A DNA stretch of 64,000 bases, from assembly GCA_021234155.1 (NCBI GenBank), contig JAJEKV010000053.1:9683798-9747797 (forward strand), given 5' to 3'. Position numbers and translations under genes: made by a program. Source of the stretch: Isoetes taiwanensis. Its lineage: Eukaryota > Streptophyta > Lycopodiopsida > Isoetales > Isoetaceae. Below, piece after piece: positions 12,961 through 23,988 of the stretch (position 1 is its first letter; each line of letters opens with the position of its first letter). A model generated the notes under the pieces. That model was given only the letters and a program-made list of their open reading frames with translations, did no database searches and was not told the origin of the DNA.

Positions 12961-13061
12961 CGAGACGCCGTCTGGGAAAGAAGTTCTTCCGGGCGTGAAG
13001 TTTCTACGCATATGGCGGCGTAAGAAGGGAAAAACGAATCGCACCCGGCAGCGGCGGCGAG

Positions 13062-13626
13062 TGTTTGGGGTCCGGTTCGAACTCCTCAAGACAGCCCTCC
13101 GTGAGGACCCTTGATCTAACAGAGAATCCGGGGGGACTATGTCACGCGGGATTTGCAAGAAAAGAACAAGAAGAAGAAAACGGAACAGAAAAGAACAATG
13201 AGAGGAAAATGATATGCTTCTTTGATATCAATGATGAACATACATGAGCTCTCGCAATCGAGAGAAGACTGAAGAGAGACAAGACTCAAAACTCATCTAG
13301 CCCTCATATGCTAGCTCTACTCATATATATAGTACAATGGCCTTTGGCCCAATATAGACACTCTGACTGATCTCGGTGCCGACTCCTGGAAGGAGGCCTG
13401 ATTTGCAGGAATGTTGGCGGTGTCTCTTGAAGTGCCTAGAATCACGCTGACGCTGACGCAGGCGGTGACGGCCCCTCACTTGTCTGAGCGGCGCCTCTTG
13501 ATAGGCTGCTGCTTGGTCTTCTGCGGGGCCTTGGATGGCTGACCCGTGGTTGACTGCGGATCCTTGAGCTTGACCTGGTCCGTCGTATGCATGAATAGTC
13601 CTGTACCAGGAGGCACAGGACTAACA
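13062..13626 (-). repeat. 5' LTR of the Ty3-type element
   Basis: Pairs with 1,976-2,549. The shared core includes a TATATATAG stretch near 13,323-13,332, a possible TATA box. The two LTRs differ by scattered substitutions and small indels, consistent with an old insertion. The plus strand just left of 13,062 is GC-rich (CGGCAGCGGCGGCGA) and may hold the primer site, but I could not name a tRNA. Confidence 0.9.
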
Positions 13627-13631
13627 CCTGT

Positions 13632-13805
13632 AGAGGCAGTTCTTGTCAGTACTCCTGCGGAAACTTGGCTATTTGGATCAACTACCTCCCAGAGGTCCTC
13701 TACATCCAGGACATGCATTATGGCATCCTTCCATATCTGAAATCCTGGGCCCCCTTTGTATACATCAATGGTGTTGAGCAGACTTGCTCCAAATCTGCTA
13801 GACAT
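13632..13805 (-). pseudogene. Copia gag, N-terminal piece
   Basis: The first ATG after the primer site is at 13,805. It opens a frame whose first 35 residues include the copia gag pattern WKDAIMHVL, followed by DLWEVVDP. The frame stays open to the Ty3 insertion at 13,631 and then enters LTR sequence. It is the 5' part of the capsid gene continued at 1-1,970. A longer reading beginning with GTG at 13,829 runs through the primer site and is not a plausible start. Confidence 0.8.
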
Positions 13806-13815
13806 GGCTTGAGAT

Positions 13816-13828
13816 GGCTCTGATACCA
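13816..13828 (-). promoter_or_regulatory. Primer-binding site of the copia element
   Basis: The minus strand reads TGGTATCAGAGCC one base inside the LTR. This is the standard primer-binding site of plant copia elements, complementary to the 3' end of initiator methionine tRNA. Confidence 0.85.
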
Positions 13829-13829
13829 C

Positions 13830-14260
13830 TGTAGGATATTAAGAGAAATTCTTCAATTGTCACAAGCAATGGTCTAGCAAGATTATCAAATTCAACAATG
13901 TACTTCAAAACAACTAGTAATCTTAGTGGAAAGCCAAGTTATGGTCTCTAATTTCCACTAGATTGCACCATCTACTCTTTGCTATTATGCAATCACAAAA
14001 CAATACTCAATATTCCAAGGACACAATTAATGTAATGGTCAATAATTCCATTCAACCATTATATTACTGTAGCCGCTCGATATTGTTCATCAATCCTGTT
14101 ATATGCTCGGGTTCATTTCAAATCCGATATGGTCTGCACCCCAAATCATCTCCATACGCCCCTATACCGTTATTTCATTTGTTCTCCATACTTGTAGTGC
14201 CCAATCCGGCGGTTAAGGCCTTTCCAATCTGGGTTTCAACTTGATCGACAATATCCCACA
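13830..14260 (-). repeat. 5' LTR of the copia element
   Basis: On the plus strand it begins TGTAGGATATT directly beside the primer-binding site and ends ...AATATCCCACA, giving the usual TG...CA ends. The inner boundary is firm because of the primer site. The outer boundary is less certain because a second ATATCCCACA-like stretch lies near 14,290-14,302. The partner LTR is outside the window, so the length (about 430 bp) rests on one copy. Confidence 0.6.
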
Positions 14261-14410
14261 TACGTCAATGTAGAAATCAGCTGTCTTCGATAATATCCCA
14301 CATTCATTCTCATCGAGCACATAAAGCACATAAAGCACTTATATACATAAAGCACTCATTTGCTTGCATCTCTAACTGTTCAATACGAATCTTCAACCTG
14401 TAAGACCAGT

Positions 14411-14541
14411 ACAACCTACTGCCACTGCTTCTCATAGGTTGTTCTTGTAGCTACAATATATTCACTGCCACTGCTTCTCATGAATATAAGATGCATATAA
14501 TATAACCTGATCCACTGCCACTGCTTCTCATGGATATTTGT
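14411..14541 (+). repeat. Three hairpins with identical 16-nt loops and different stems
   Basis: The motif CTGCCACTGCTTCTCA occurs three times about 46-50 bp apart. Each copy is enclosed by a different pair of complementary arms: ACAACCTA/TAGGTTGT (8 bp), TATATTCA/TGAATATA (8 bp) and ATCCA/TGGAT (5 bp). Stems that vary while pairing is kept, around a constant loop, suggest a structured RNA or DNA. The array lies 5-130 bp before the first ORF of the following LINE, so it may be the LINE 5' UTR. A short CATAAAGCA tandem lies just upstream at about 14,316-14,357. Confidence 0.75.
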
Positions 14542-14544
14542 CTG

Positions 14545-15390
14545 ACTTATTAAGCTGAAATCTCATCAATCATCAGACTCAGGTGCCGGAACAGGGGGAA
14601 CCGGAAGTATTAAGAAAACAGGGGACCTGGTTTTTTCCTCCACAAAATCGGAAGCTCCAGAGAAAACTGACCTGGCAGTGACCAAGCAAGATCTGTTAGA
14701 TACCGTTGGCCAGATGAGGGCAGCCATGGAATTCTCAATCCTGTCTATGAAGACATCAATGGAGGCCTCTGTCCAAAACATGGTAAGTGATTTGAAATCT
14801 TTCTTGTTAGCTCATGTGCAAGCAGAAGTGGAGAAATGTCAGCACAATATGATAATGGAATTAGAGCAGTTCAAGAAGGGAATTAAAGCGTAATTTGAAG
14901 CTTTCAAGAAGAGGTTTTGAGTGAAGATAGTGATTGCGAAGATGATGTAGAAGAGCAGAAGAAAAGGACATCTCTCGAATCCAAAAGCAATTATCAGCCT
15001 TTATAGAAGAGCAAGAAAGGAGAGAAAAGCATTGAACATCCGCTTGATTGGCATACCGAATGCACTGGAGAAAAGACCAAAGACATTGTTCGTGCTTTTT
15101 GTGAAAATGAATCAAGCGGTGATAGATTCGCACATTACATGCATTTCGATTGGCAAGCAAACCGATAGGGATCGCCACATTATTGTCAAATTCAGATCAA
15201 AGGAAGACAAGATTAATGTAATTGAAAAAGAAGACCATGCTCAAGGGAAAGAAGATCTGGATCAATGATGATCTTACTAAGAACCAGTTTCAAGAGTACA
15301 AGGAACAAAAAGTGATCCTCAAGGAAGCAAGGCAAGAGGGGAAAAAAGCCGCATCGGGCGACGGGAAGGTCGTGGTGGAAAATCCGTAAA
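14545..15390 (+). pseudogene. LINE copy 1 ORF1 (RNA-binding chaperone-like)
   Basis: The first frame (14,545-14,893) is a Ser/Gly/Thr-rich start followed by an amphipathic stretch (about 14,678-14,893), probably a coiled coil. After a stop and frame changes comes an RRM-like part, NIRLIGIP (about 15,035) and RHIIVKFRSKEDK (about 15,172). The basic C-terminal part, WINDDLTKNQFQEY and on to GDGKVVVENP, is read in a third frame to about 15,390. This order of coiled coil, RRM and basic C-terminal domain is that of L1-type ORF1 proteins, which bind the LINE RNA. At least three frameshifts or stops make it non-functional. Confidence 0.75.
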
Positions 15391-15419
15391 ACGCATAGGT
15401 ATTTGAGACCACTAGGATA

Positions 15420-18400
15420 ATGTGTTGGAACATAAATTCTATTAGTCAAGATAAAATAGATGTAGTAGATGATCTATTTTCAAATGTAGATGTTTTGTTC
15501 TTCTTAGAAACTTGTGAAAATGAAGAAAAAGGCTTACCGCATACATACATGGGTTTACACTTTGTTGCACTCCGCTTATACAATAAAGGCTGGCGCCTAA
15601 AAGGACATGGCGGGATTGCATGCTATGTAAGGTTAGGCATGAAACACCGGTGAAAATAATGAATGAAAGAGGATCATTGCAAAAGATATCCGGGTGGAGT
15701 TACAAGGCCGTAAAGGTAAGATCTTTGTGGCGGGATGTTACTTTCCACCGAGAGAATCACCGGTTTATGACTCGCACCCCGGATCGGATGACCCCTTTTT
15801 AGCTTAGAACAGATGTGCTTTCATTGTTTGCCCAGATGGTGATGTTCTCTTATTAGAGATTTCAACGGGCATTGCTACCAAACAAGCAGCTATCACTAGC
15901 ATGGAAGGGGATCCCGTATGGGTTGAGATGCTTGATGATAAGGAAGTATCCCGGAAGGATGGAGTAGAACCACGGCCAGATAGAATAAGATGGCCTACAC
16001 CCCAAGGCAACCATGTGCTTAATATGTGCAAATGGGCTTGATTTATTGGTTTATAATGGCACACGAGGTTTCCGTGTATAGGTAAGTGCACATGCGTAAA
16101 TGCAAGTGTTGTTGATCTCGTTCTTGCTACATCCCGCCTTTGCGTAATGTGTGTTACATATGTCTATAGGGGAAGAGATGGAAAAGATCTCGATCATACA
16201 CCGATAATTGCTTGTGTTAAGCACCACACACATGCCACCAGGCACGTTGTGTCTCTAAACCTCGCATACGTATGAAATATCATAAAGTGGAAAGCTATAT
16301 GAAGAAGTGTGAGGCAAGAGCCTCCACAACAAATTGGCCCAGCGACACTGATAAATTAAGTGACAAGATTGCAGAGTTAGTTCTAGATGTTGCCACTGAT
16401 TGTTTTGTCTCACGCAGAAAGATGAAGGGGTTGCCATGCAATAGTTGGTTTGATGCGCCTTGTAGAGCAAAAAAGAGAGGCATTTAAGGTGCAAGGGGGA
16501 AGATAGACAGAGATTAAAGAAAGAATATTTTGCACTCACGAAATCAAAAAAGAAAAAGTATATGTATCAGAGACAGCAGGAGCTGATCCGTGACACTATA
16601 GCAGATCCCAAAAAATTCTGGAATGAGCTTAAGCCTAAGATGAAGCAGGAGACCCACCTGGAAACCATGGCTTTAGTAAGCCAAGCACGTAAGTCGTATC
16701 ACATGCCTGAGGCCAATGTCTGCAATATTGACTTACGTGATGTAGGCGGTGCTTTGATTTGGAAGACTTAGAAGAAGGGTTAAGTCATCTTGCCAACGAA
16801 AGCGGTGATTCAATTGGGCTGGTAGCTGAAATGTTCAAATGGGCGTGTAACTCAATACATGTTGCATTGTTGTCATTATTTAACAATGTTTTGACGCAAA
16901 GGGTTTCCTTGCACTTGGCAACTGAACAGAGTTATCCCCTTGCATAAAGCTGGAGATGAGAATGATCCTGGAAATTACCGAATGATTCTGGTTAGTAGTT
17001 TATATGCCAAATTATTTGCTGCTATGCCGAATTGTAAATTGAGCACCTGGGCTGAAAAACATAATGTTAGAGCCACTGGACAGGCAGGCTTTAGACCAAA
17101 AAGATCTACAGTTGATCATTTGGTTACTTTGCGAGCTATGGTTGATTCGGTTAAGGGTAAGAAAAAACCCCTTTATGCTCTTTTTGTTGATTATGCTAAG
17201 GCATTTGACACGGTATCTCGTAGTAATTTATGGGAGAGAATGGAGGCCCTAGGGGTACCAATTGAGCTTAGACATGCAATGAAGATACTTTATGATAAAG
17301 TTTTGGTACAGCTATCATCCCCCTACATTGAGCAGTGCGCAGATGTGGTAGAAAGTAATATTGGAGTGAAGCAAGGGTGCCCATTGTCGCCCACACTATT
17401 TGGCCTATTCATAGACCAATTGCGTGCTTGATGTCCGAATATGGCGGGGAGGGACCCCATTGTTTAGATGCATGGTTCTATTGCTCTTATATGCTGATGA
17501 TGTTGTTCTTCTTTCCCGCTTCGATGGAAGGCATGCGTACATTTAGATGCGCCCGGCACATTTCTCGTGAACGTAAAAGTATGAGGGTAAATATGTCAAA
17601 GACTAAGATGATGGTATTTGGGACAAATAAAGTAGATCATCTTAAATTCCTCTATCATGGAGAACCCGTGGAAATTGTCACCTCATATAAGTATCTAGGG
17701 ATACATGTGGACAAGGGGCATAGCTGGAACTCGTTGTTGAGCATAGAGTAAATGGAGGCCCTAAAGCATTATATAGCATGCAAAAAAAAAGTGGAAAAAG
17801 GTAAATATGGGACTTTAGCCCGAAGCGTACATTTTATATCGAAAGTGCTGGTCCAAACAGTTTTGCTCTATGGGTGTGAAGTATGGGGCCGGGATTATCC
17901 AGAGAATCCTCGAAAAAGGTTGAGAAAGTGCGTAAGAAGTTCTTGAGAACGTAATTGGGTACTAAAGCTCAAACTCCATATGATATGTCGCTTGTAGAGT
18001 GTGGCATGATGCCACTAGAGGTCAAGCCCTATGCGTAACGCTTACATATCTCTCTAAGTTGCTATTTGATATGCCGTAAGATAGCTTACCAAGGCTAGCA
18101 TTAGAAGAAACAAGAGACAAGGGATGGTACTCGATATTAGGGAATGGATGAGGAAGTGGGGGATGGACATTCATGGTATAATGAGAATAAGGGCAATCTA
18201 AGAGAGTGGGTGCATGAGCACCTCATTAGAAGAAGCCGGAGAGTCCCGAGAGACAAAAAAAACATTTCTATAGACAGTATATAAATCCCAATCTCCAAGA
18301 GGCCAAATACCTCAAGGAAGGTGTGTCTTTTGGCGCCAGACAGATGATAAGTAGGATGCGGCTTAGCTCCCATAGGCTTGGGGTTGAAGTAGGACGTTGG

Positions 18401-18720
18401 AGTAATATTCCCCATGAATTGAGATTTTGCAAAGTATGCAATATGGGAGAAGTAGAAGATGAATTACATGTCATCGTAAGGTGCCCGTCATACTCAGGGG
18501 TTCGAGATAAGTACAGTATCCATTCAAACTCTTTGCTGGAATTCTTTGATATGCCTGGACATCACATTGGGAAATACTTGAAGGAAATATTGATACAGAG
18601 AGAACAGTTAATGAGTATTAAAGATTGTAATGTTTATACATGATGAGAGATGGGAAGAGTCTAATGCATTCTTGTCAGAAGATGCATTAGAGGATATCTT
18701 TTATAACGTTGAATATGTAC
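15420..18720 (+). pseudogene. LINE copy 1 ORF2: endonuclease, reverse transcriptase, zinc domain
   Basis: ATG at 15,420 opens an APE-type endonuclease (CWNINSI, DVLFFLETCENEEKG, HGGIACYV; later VNASVVDLVLATSRLC near 16,100). Reverse transcriptase follows: IHKAGDENDPGNYRMILVSS (about 16,940), GQAGFRPKRSTVDH, ALFVDYAKAFDTVS (about 17,185), GVKQGCPLSPTLFG (about 17,365) and LLYADDVVLLSR (about 17,487, in a shifted frame). The thumb region has YKYLGIHVD and VLLYGCEVWG. The C-terminal domain has RLSSHRLGVEVGRW and CKVCNMGEVEDELHVIVRC (about 18,430-18,480), the CCHC finger of such LINEs. Numerous frameshifts. Confidence 0.85.
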
Positions 18721-18726
18721 ATTGAT

Positions 18727-18755
18727 CGTCTCATAGACCTGGTGGTCTACAGACG
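18727..18755 (+). other. LINE 3' hairpin, copy 1
   Basis: CGTCT, then AGACC-TGGT-GGTCT, then AGACG: an inner 5-bp stem with a 4-nt loop inside an outer 5-bp stem, just before the (ATTTC)n tail. It probably forms the recognition structure for the LINE reverse transcriptase. Confidence 0.75.
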
Positions 18756-18792
18756 TAATAAATACAACATTTCATTTCATTTCATTTCTCTC

Positions 18793-19630
18793 TGTGCAAA
18801 CAGTATTGTTGTATGGCTGTGAGGTGTGGGCTCCGGGTTTAGCCGAGGAGACCTGGAGGAAGCTAGAAAAGGTACAGAAGAAGTTTCTCAGAACAGAGCT
18901 AGGTGTTAAGTCACAGACACCGTATGACATGCTATTGGCCGAGAGTGGGATGACATCACTGCAATCAGAAGCCTTGTGCCGAATGCTTAAGTATGTATGC
19001 AAGGTCCAGGAAATGCCGATATCTAATTTACCCCATTTGGCCTTAGAGGCAACGAAATGTAAGGGATGGTATGCTGATATACAAGATTGGATGAGAAAGT
19101 GGGATTTAGATATATCAGGATTGGCCGAACATCATGCGGATATTAGGGAGTGGGTAATGGAACATGTTATGGAGAAATCATGGAGAGTGCCAGAAGTCAA
19201 GAAGGAATATTACAGGCAGAATATCAGTCCACAGCTTCAGGTTCCAAGATATTTGAGAGAAGGCGTGTTAGTAAAGTTAAGGCATGCAATTAGCAGAATG
19301 AGACTTAGCTCACATCATCTTGGCGTTGAAGTTGGGCGCTGGAGCAATATTCCCCATGAGCTGAGACTCTGCAAGCTATGCAAGATGGGAGTGGTTGAGG
19401 ATGAAATGCATGTGCTTTTACAGTGCCCGCAATACAAAAGCATCAGAGATACATATAATATTGTTTGTGGCAATTTGATAGCTTTCTTTGATATGCCAGG
19501 TAGCACAATCGGTGACTTTATTGTTAAAATACTGGAGCATAGGGATATAATGCTGAGGAAACTTAACATTCAAGAGATACAAGAGGATGAGTTAGAGGGG
19601 TCTAGTGCATTTCTTTCAGAGGATGATTAG
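18793..19630 (+). pseudogene. LINE copy 2 ORF2 C-terminal fragment
   Basis: An open frame of about 279 codons with no start of its own. It covers VQTVLLYGCEVW, KVQKKFLRTELGVKSQTPYDM, the region up to RLSSHHLGVEVGRWSNIPHELR, and the CCHC finger CKLCKMGVVEDEMHVLLQC (about 19,370-19,425). It ends with SSAFLSEDD and a stop at 19,630. The polymerase core is missing, so it cannot act alone. The intact frame suggests recent insertion. Confidence 0.85.
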
Positions 19631-19666
19631 AGGATATATTTTACAATCTGTAAGTGTATGGTTGAG

Positions 19667-19695
19667 CGTCACATAGACCTGGTGGTCTGCATGCG
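19667..19695 (+). other. LINE 3' hairpin, copy 2
   Basis: AGACC-TGGT-GGTCT inner stem, with a partly decayed outer stem (CGTCA/TGCG). Same place relative to the stop codon and tail as in the other copies. Confidence 0.7.
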
Positions 19696-19723
19696 CATAT
19701 ATTTATAAACATTTCATTTCATC

Positions 19724-20832
<1,109 letters not shown>

Positions 20833-21503
20833 TCAAGTTGCGGTGTGTAGTGTTTGTATCTCTTCGACTGTTTTTCCTGAAGCTATTTCCTGCAAGACAC
20901 TAACAAAGTGAAGCAGGAAGTCATCTTTGTCAAAATCCTGAGGATGATAGGGTGGCGGATTCAATGACTGTGACTGATTGAAGCAACACTTTAGAGCGTC
21001 ATCATCCACAATGATCATGCCTTCCTTATCCTCAACACCTAAGGCATCCATCATGTTGCGCAAGCATTTCACAAATATCTTTTACCCGCTTGGTTCTTTA
21101 GGGTTTGTGAATGAAGCACATTTGCTTTGATCCCGGATGGACGCCCAATCTCTATTTAGCTCGTGCACTACTTTCAAAACATCCTCAGTATATTTCTATG
21201 CTCCACGATGACCAAATTGCACAAATGAAAAACATAATCAAGGCCTGGTCCAACATCTCCTTCGGATAAGGGCGCGGGTAAACATATTTGGTAATGCGGT
21301 CTCAAATGGTTGTTGGCAAGATACCATGACTTTTCGAACGTTGCTTTAGGTAACGCTCTACATAGCACACCATTCAAATCAAAGACCAAGACTTTTGGGG
21401 AAGCCAAATCATTTCTCAGAAGGAGAACAATAACGTATGAGATAAAAGAAATGGTAAACGAAAACGCGCCAGGCGCGATTTCATGAATGATGCATGTCAA
21501 CAT
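20833..21503 (-). pseudogene. FCP1/NLI-interacting-factor-like (HAD) phosphatase domain, broken
   Basis: On the minus strand, PKVLVFDLNGVLCR (about 21,405-21,360) matches the first HAD motif of plant FCP1-like proteins, although the usual DxDxT/V signature is read as DLNGV. After a frame change, PYPKEMLDQALIMFF then AIWSSWS (about 21,270-21,190) fits the second motif region. The last exon (21,072-20,833) has GMIIVDDDALKCC and PPPYHPQDFDKDDFLLHFV, the typical C-terminal Asp motif and tail. The family removes phosphate from proteins such as the RNA polymerase II tail. Palindrome-bearing introns surround the pieces. Whether it was fused to the upstream methylase-like part or was separate is unclear. 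Confidence 0.5.
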
Positions 21504-23907
21504 AATTTAAAAATATGATCTCTAGGAAACTCTAAATCGCGCCTGGCGCGATTTCTATATGCTTGCAGTTTGTAAAATGCATGGATATCAAAAAAAGGAA
21601 TATTGTTACGATACCTTTCTTCTTCATTCCCCGTTGTGACTTCTTCCGTTGCATCCTTATTCTGAGTTGTCTCCGGTCTGATAGAAGCACCAACCACATC
21701 AGTTGAGATCTGTACAGTGTGAACTATGCTTGATAGTTCATTACTCTTTACGCTAACCTGGCTAGTGTTTTCAGATTTGGAGTCTGCTTCATCCTCATTA
21801 TTGTTATTATCATCATCCTTGTTATCTTCAACCTGTTCTATATTTTTAGGGTCAAGGATGTTCACAGGGATGTCGATAGGTATTTGGTAATCTGGCTGAT
21901 CTTCGGTTTCATCCATGATGTTGTGGCCAACGAATAGCTTTCTCAATCCTTCCCGTTCCTTAAGCAAATCTGCAGGTATTTCGGCCTTAGAGGTAGAAGC
22001 TTTGCTTTTTGCACTGCCGATTGGTCCCCTAGTTGCTTCCTCTAGTACTTTCTCAAAGAAGAGGTCCAAGAAATTTTTGGCTCGATCATCTGAGACGACG
22101 CTCTGACATTTCCTTGCTAACTTCAAAGCTTCTCTACCGATGTAACCTCCAACGTGAAGTTCCCAGCAAGTTGTTCCCAATGGACAAAATGCTTCAATGA
22201 GATACTGGGAAAGGTCCATAGAGAACCCATTCTTGTTTAGCTTACCCTTATGTGAAGTTAGGAGCTCATACTTAATGTGGCCCACAAGAATTGGGTCATC
22301 CTCGTTTTCATCCTCTTCTTCCTCTTCTTCCTCTAACTCTTCCACGACCTTGACTGCCATGCTAGTTTGTCTCCATCTGGTTTTCCCTTGAGGCTTTCAT
22401 ATTCCTTATCATCCATCATGGCTATCATATTATAAGCACATGAAAAATTTTACTTTCTGTGCTGAAGTCACTGTCCCTGTTTTCATCTATGAGGATCGCC
22501 TGTCGTATGACTTTCACGCATTCTAAGTCATTTGCAGCAGTTAGAGCATATGCATAGGACATGTCGGAGGGACAAATAGTGACAATTGTGTAGTTCATCT
22601 CCGTGGTGAAACCATTGCATATGTTGAAGAACGTATTATAGTCATCAAGCGACCATCTGGTGCCTCGGCTATCAAGGACGAAGAGTGTGATATCATGGGG
22701 ACCAGCACCCACTTTTGGCAAGGCACACTTGAAACCAGTGGACACTTGATAAAAGAAAGTGGATTCCGTCTCCGGAGTCTGCTTCACCATCGCGACTTTT
22801 CGTTTCAAGTCGGATGCAACTTTAGTGTGAAGCCCACTGATCTTTGCAACGTTCTTCAACTTCTGCTGCTTGACAAAGTCCTTGGACCAAAATACATACT
22901 TCTTCAGGTCGTCGTTGGAGACGTTATACTTTTGCATGAGTCCTAACTCCGACAACGACCACTCTCCTGTAAGCCTTTGTAATTCCTCACCAACTGCCTT
23001 CTTGAGCACTCTAATATTCTTCAGCTCGTCGCATGCATCTTCAAATGATTCCAGAGCCTTTGCTGCCGAGGTTTTCTTGTAAAGAATTTCCTTTCTGATT
23101 AACCTGTCCAGAACTGACATCAGCTCTTGATCGTCCAATCCTTGAGCCTTCCTCATCTCTGTTATATGTATATCAAAAATTGATGTGTCAACAGGAGGAA
23201 ATCTTCCTTGTGAATCTGGCAACTTCTTCTCGACGTAGGCATCCCAGAATTCATTCCATTTCTCCCATACTGGATTTGAAGCAAATACTATCTTGCAGGC
23301 ATCCTTGGGCACAGTTGGTTCCTCAGAAGCATCACCCTTTTCATCCTTTTTTTTTTCTTTGCTCTGGTGCTCTTGGTTTTGTCCTCAGATATCGCTCCGA
23401 CTAAGTGTCCTCTCCAAAGAACTTGAATTCGCCGCTTTTAGATCGGGCCTGTCACCGTTGGCATTGGCTTCCCATAATCAATCCACTGGTTTCGAGCATG
23501 CCGAAGTTGCTCTATATAGGGACTGCAAGGAGTGACCTTGTTAGCTTCATAATCGTGAATGAAATAAATCCTTCTAGTTTAAAATCGCGCCTGGCTCTAA
23601 AGAGAAAACGCTTACTTGACTGGTAGCCGTTTCTCGTCAAACAAGTAAATCGCGCCTGGCGCGATTTCATATTAGAATGCAAATCGCGTCACGCGAAAAT
23701 TGCCTAACCTGAGGAGGCTTGGCTATTAGACGGATAGCCTTTTCTCCGCGTGGGGCGTTTAACATTCTAATATGAAATCGTGCGAGGCGCGATTTACTTG
23801 TTTGACGAGAAACAACTATCAATCCAGGAAGCGTTTTCTCTTCACAATAGGCAAATCGCGCCTGGCGCGATTTGCTTTCTAATATGAAATCGCGCCTGGC
23901 GCGATTT
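21461..23907. repeat. Cluster of 21-bp CG-rich palindromes
   Basis: The unit is AAATCGCGCC, one T or A, GGCGCGATTT. Copies or near-copies lie at 21,461, 21,534, 23,582 (half), 23,647, 23,682 (half), 23,775, 23,853 and 23,887. Several are perfect. They sit in presumed introns of the minus-strand locus and are absent from its exons. Confidence 0.9.
21497..23395 (-). pseudogene. DNA N4/N6-methylase-like protein, decayed
   Basis: Two long frames: 23,312-22,425 (preceded by a Lys-rich run up to about 23,395 with a slip in an A10 run) and about 22,397-21,497, separated by a probable small intron. The second contains YLIEAFCPLGTTCWELHVGG and REALKLARKCQSVVSDD (about 22,215-22,085). This resembles the C-terminal SAM-binding portion of N4/N6 DNA methylases (Pfam DNA_methylase: lie.f.p.G..vlD...G, then alklgR). 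The catalytic DPPY is not visible; the place where it might be reads VLDSRGTRWS (about 22,690). A Glu/Asp-rich stretch follows at 22,340-22,300. I infer a methylase-derived protein without activity. It may act with the ParB-like part upstream. Confidence 0.45.
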
Positions 23908-23988
23908 GCAAATATGAAAACGAAACCTAAGGGAGGAAAATTACCTTTTGTATAAGAATGTTTTTCCCATGTCATTCAGGAGTGCGCT

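Larger units (their letters stand above)
1976..13626 (-). mobile_element. Ty3-type LTR retrotransposon inserted in copia gag
   Basis: Two direct repeats of 574 and 565 bp (1,976-2,549 and 13,062-13,626), both TGTTTGGG...GACTAACA, are flanked by CCTGT at 1,971-1,975 and at 13,627-13,631, a perfect 5-bp target duplication. The order on the minus strand is LTR, gag with zinc knuckle, protease, reverse transcriptase, RNase H, integrase, an extra ORF, polypurine tract, LTR. Integrase after RNase H defines the Ty3 lineage. Many frameshifts and stops show that the copy is old and dead, although its ends are well preserved. A hAT MITE sits inside it. I cannot assign a clade; the downstream extra ORF recalls Tat/Athila-like plant elements. 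Confidence 0.93.
1..14260 (-). mobile_element. Ty1/copia LTR retrotransposon, interrupted and cut by the left window edge
   Basis: The element reads leftwards. Its 5' LTR (13,830-14,260), primer-binding site and gag start are at the right. Gag, protease and the first part of integrase follow at the left; reverse transcriptase, RNase H and the 3' LTR lie outside the window. Positions 1,976-13,626 belong to an inserted Ty3-type element. Removing that insert with one copy of its 5-bp duplication brings the two gag pieces into one open frame, so gag was intact when the insertion happened. The order gag, protease, integrase before reverse transcriptase, and the GAG-pre-integrase domain, are copia hallmarks. 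The left end cannot be judged. Confidence 0.9.
14545..18788 (+). mobile_element. LINE copy 1, full-length but broken
   Basis: Both LINE ORFs are present in order, ORF1 (14,545-15,390) then ORF2 with endonuclease, reverse transcriptase and C-terminal zinc domain (15,420-18,720). A 3' hairpin (18,727-18,755) and an (ATTTC)n tail (to 18,788) follow. There is no poly(A). Frameshifts are numerous. The second LINE abuts the tail directly. Confidence 0.88.

Noticed and set aside
23582-23907. Palindrome cluster taken as a CRISPR array
   Set aside because: Spacing is irregular, the units are perfect palindromes without regular spacers, there are no cas genes, and the DNA is eukaryotic.
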